Shown: one piece after another, positions 3,934-5,059 of the stretch
How the letters are laid out: every line of letters starts with the position of its first letter
Numbering within the stretch: position 1 is the first letter of the stretch
NCBI GenBank assembly: GCA_003132605.1
Contig: PKYJ01000154.1
Span: 7,181 to 12,239, forward strand
Origin: Peptococcaceae bacterium
GTDB taxonomy: Bacteria > Bacillota > DSM-12270 > Thermacetogeniales > Thermacetogeniaceae
Direction of reading: 5' to 3'
Length of the DNA stretch: 5,059 nucleotides
Notes under the pieces: generated by a model
Seen by the model: the letters and a program-made list of their open reading frames with translations, nothing else
The model's database searches: none
What the model was told of the DNA's origin: nothing
Translations under genes and position numbers: made by a program

Positions 3934-5004
3934 ATGAGTACCAATCTGAACAAAACTTCCTTGGGGGGGTGCATGGCCGGTTTTTGGCGCCAGATTACAG
4001 GATGCCAACCCAAAAAGACGGCTCGGCGGAATCGCCGGATTGATTTCCAGAGGCTTTACTGGGTGAAAGGTTTCGATGCCAATCAGAAATGCGACACCGG
4101 TGCGAGCTTGGATGACTGGACGGGAGATGATGCAGGCTCCGCCGATTACTGGTATATGCGAGGGGAGGACCTGGTGCGGGAGGAGCGCCTGTCAGAGGCC
4201 GATGATTGCTTTGGCAGAGCCCTGAAGCAGGACCCACGCGATGCCTGCGCCCTGATCTATAGGGGGTACTGCCTTTACAGGCTGGGATCTTACGAGGCAG
4301 CCTGCGCCTACCTGGGGCAGGCTGCCCAACTGGAGCCGCGTCAACCGGAGATAGGCATCATCAAGGCACTGTGCCTGTGCCATCTACAGCAGTTTGAGGA
4401 GGCCCTGCGGCACTTTACCAGGGCGCTGAGGTGCGGCCTGGAAACAACTGCTATCTGGAACAACAAAGGATTCTGCCTGGCCCGGCTCGGACGGCACCGC
4501 GAGGCTTCGGCAGCCTTTAAGAACGCCCTATCGAGGTGCGGCGCAGATTCGCTGGAGATACTCTGCAACGCCGCTTCGGTATTGGTGGAGCTGGGTGCCG
4601 GCAAACAAGCCCTGGATTATTTTGACCAGGCGCTCAAGGTCAATGCAGATGATCACGTTTTGCTCAACAATGTGGCCTTTTGCCTGGAGAGGCTTGGGCG
4701 TTGCGATCAGGCCATTAAATGCTATGAGAAAGCCCTGTCGCTTGATTCGGGCAACCCGACCTACCTTTACAACCAGGGCCTCTGTTTTTTGAAGCTGCAG
4801 CGCTGGGATCGGGCGTGTGAACGCCTCATGGAAGCTGTCAGGCGCGACCCCGGCAACGGGATAGCCTGGTGTGGTCTGGCTGCAGCCTCTCTGGCCAGGG
4901 GAAACGCCGATGAAGCGCTGGACTTCTACAATAGAGCGCTTGCCCCTGCTGTTCAACAAGTTCTAGGCTTCAGTGGGGGATTGCTTTCCCACACCGAAGC
5001 CTAG
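3934..5004 (+). CDS. Cysteine-rich tetratricopeptide-repeat (TPR) protein
   Basis: This is a 356-residue protein. Residues 1-70 are non-repetitive and include a basic patch (KKTARRNRR, 27-35) and an acidic Gly/Asp stretch. I recognise no domain, signal peptide or clear membrane segment there. Residues 71 to about 338 are roughly eight TPR units of 34-35 residues. Each has the helix A pattern ending 'xLG' and a helix B such as 'ALDYFDQAL' or 'AIKCYEKAL', followed by an Asp/Asn-Pro-like turn. TPR arrays form a superhelix that binds partner peptides, so this is probably a soluble adaptor; the partner is unknown. There are 19 cysteines (over 5 percent), several at the same TPR position (113, 147, 181, 250, 284). 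The last 14 residues (343-356) and the TAG stop are encoded by the hairpin of repeat copy 3, so the ancestral C-terminus was probably different. The start ATG 3934 is chosen for its ribosome binding site. Confidence 0.9.
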   Translation: MSTNLNKTSLGGCMAGFWRQITGCQPKKTARRNRRIDFQRLYWVKGFDANQKCDTGASLDDWTGDDAGSADYWYMRGEDLVREERLSEADDCFGRALKQDPRDACALIYRGYCLYRLGSYEAACAYLGQAAQLEPRQPEIGIIKALCLCHLQQFEEALRHFTRALRCGLETTAIWNNKGFCLARLGRHREASAAFKNALSRCGADSLEILCNAASVLVELGAGKQALDYFDQALKVNADDHVLLNNVAFCLERLGRCDQAIKCYEKALSLDSGNPTYLYNQGLCFLKLQRWDRACERLMEAVRRDPGNGIAWCGLAAASLARGNADEALDFYNRALAPAVQQVLGFSGGLLSHTEA

Positions 5005-5059
5005 AACTTAGTTAATACAGTGACGTAGCCGCTCTTATCCCACCGCTTCGGAGAAGCGG
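4960..5059 (+). repeat. Dispersed structured repeat, copy 3 (cut by window end)
   Basis: The perfect 12-bp arms GTTCTAGGCTTC (4960-4971) and GAAGCCTAGAAC (4996-5007) enclose a further GTGGG/CCCAC stem (4973-4977/4988-4992). The link 'TTAATACAGTGACG' follows, then GACGTAGCCGCTCTTAT (5022-5038), identical to copy 2, and a perfect 7-bp hairpin CCGCTTC-GGA-GAAGCGG (5043-5059) that ends with the last base of the window. The rest, presumably the partner 'TTAGAGC' arm, lies outside. The TPR stop codon is in the right arm of the first hairpin. No T-run follows, so it is not a classical terminator. Confidence 0.85.

Noticed and set aside
1542..5059. CRISPR array
   Set aside because: The three repeat copies are about 100-200 bases long, 0.7-2.4 kb apart and of variable length, with no regular spacers.

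Overview
The window looks like chromosomal DNA of an endospore-forming, Gram-positive anaerobe of the Clostridia, with a Desulfotomaculum/Pelotomaculum-type Peptococcaceae as the best guess. The reasons are strong purine-rich Shine-Dalgarno sites with GTG and TTG starts in use, middling GC content, a SpoVM-like sporulation micropeptide, a YrzE/TIGR04086-type membrane protein, a DUF3786 protein and a Fur-family regulator. The taxonomic guess is an inference. No rRNA or other decisive marker is present.

Layout. Positions 1-183 hold the last 60 codons of a gene that begins outside the window. Its TGA overlaps the GTG start of a 301-residue coiled-coil protein (180-1085), so the two are probably translationally coupled. 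A GC-rich hairpin follows. Next is a complete minus-strand tRNA-Arg(CCG) gene (1261-1335) with a near-consensus promoter (1349-1377). From 1336 to 1695 I see no convincing gene: this stretch holds the tRNA promoter, a perfect 9-bp inverted repeat and copy 1 of a dispersed repeat. A DUF3786 gene (1696-2364) follows, and its stop codon lies inside copy 2 of the same repeat (2357-2560). Directly after comes an unlisted 21-codon gene (2632-2697) that resembles spoVM, with a strong ribosome binding site and its own terminator. It converges on a minus-strand four-helix membrane protein gene (2723-3112). That gene is divergent from a Fur-family regulator whose best start is TTG 3304. A long hairpin terminator closes the fur gene. 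The last gene (3934-5004) encodes a cysteine-rich protein of about eight TPR repeats. Its final 14 codons and stop codon are supplied by the hairpin of repeat copy 3, which runs off the window end.

How the parts relate. Apart from the coupled pair at the left end, the genes look like independent, mostly single-gene transcription units. No shared pathway is evident. The most unusual material is the dispersed, strongly structured repeat family: three same-strand copies in 3.5 kb, two of them sitting on stop codons and two flanking the DUF3786 gene. The other notable item is the SpoVM-like micropeptide, which automated gene calling would easily miss.
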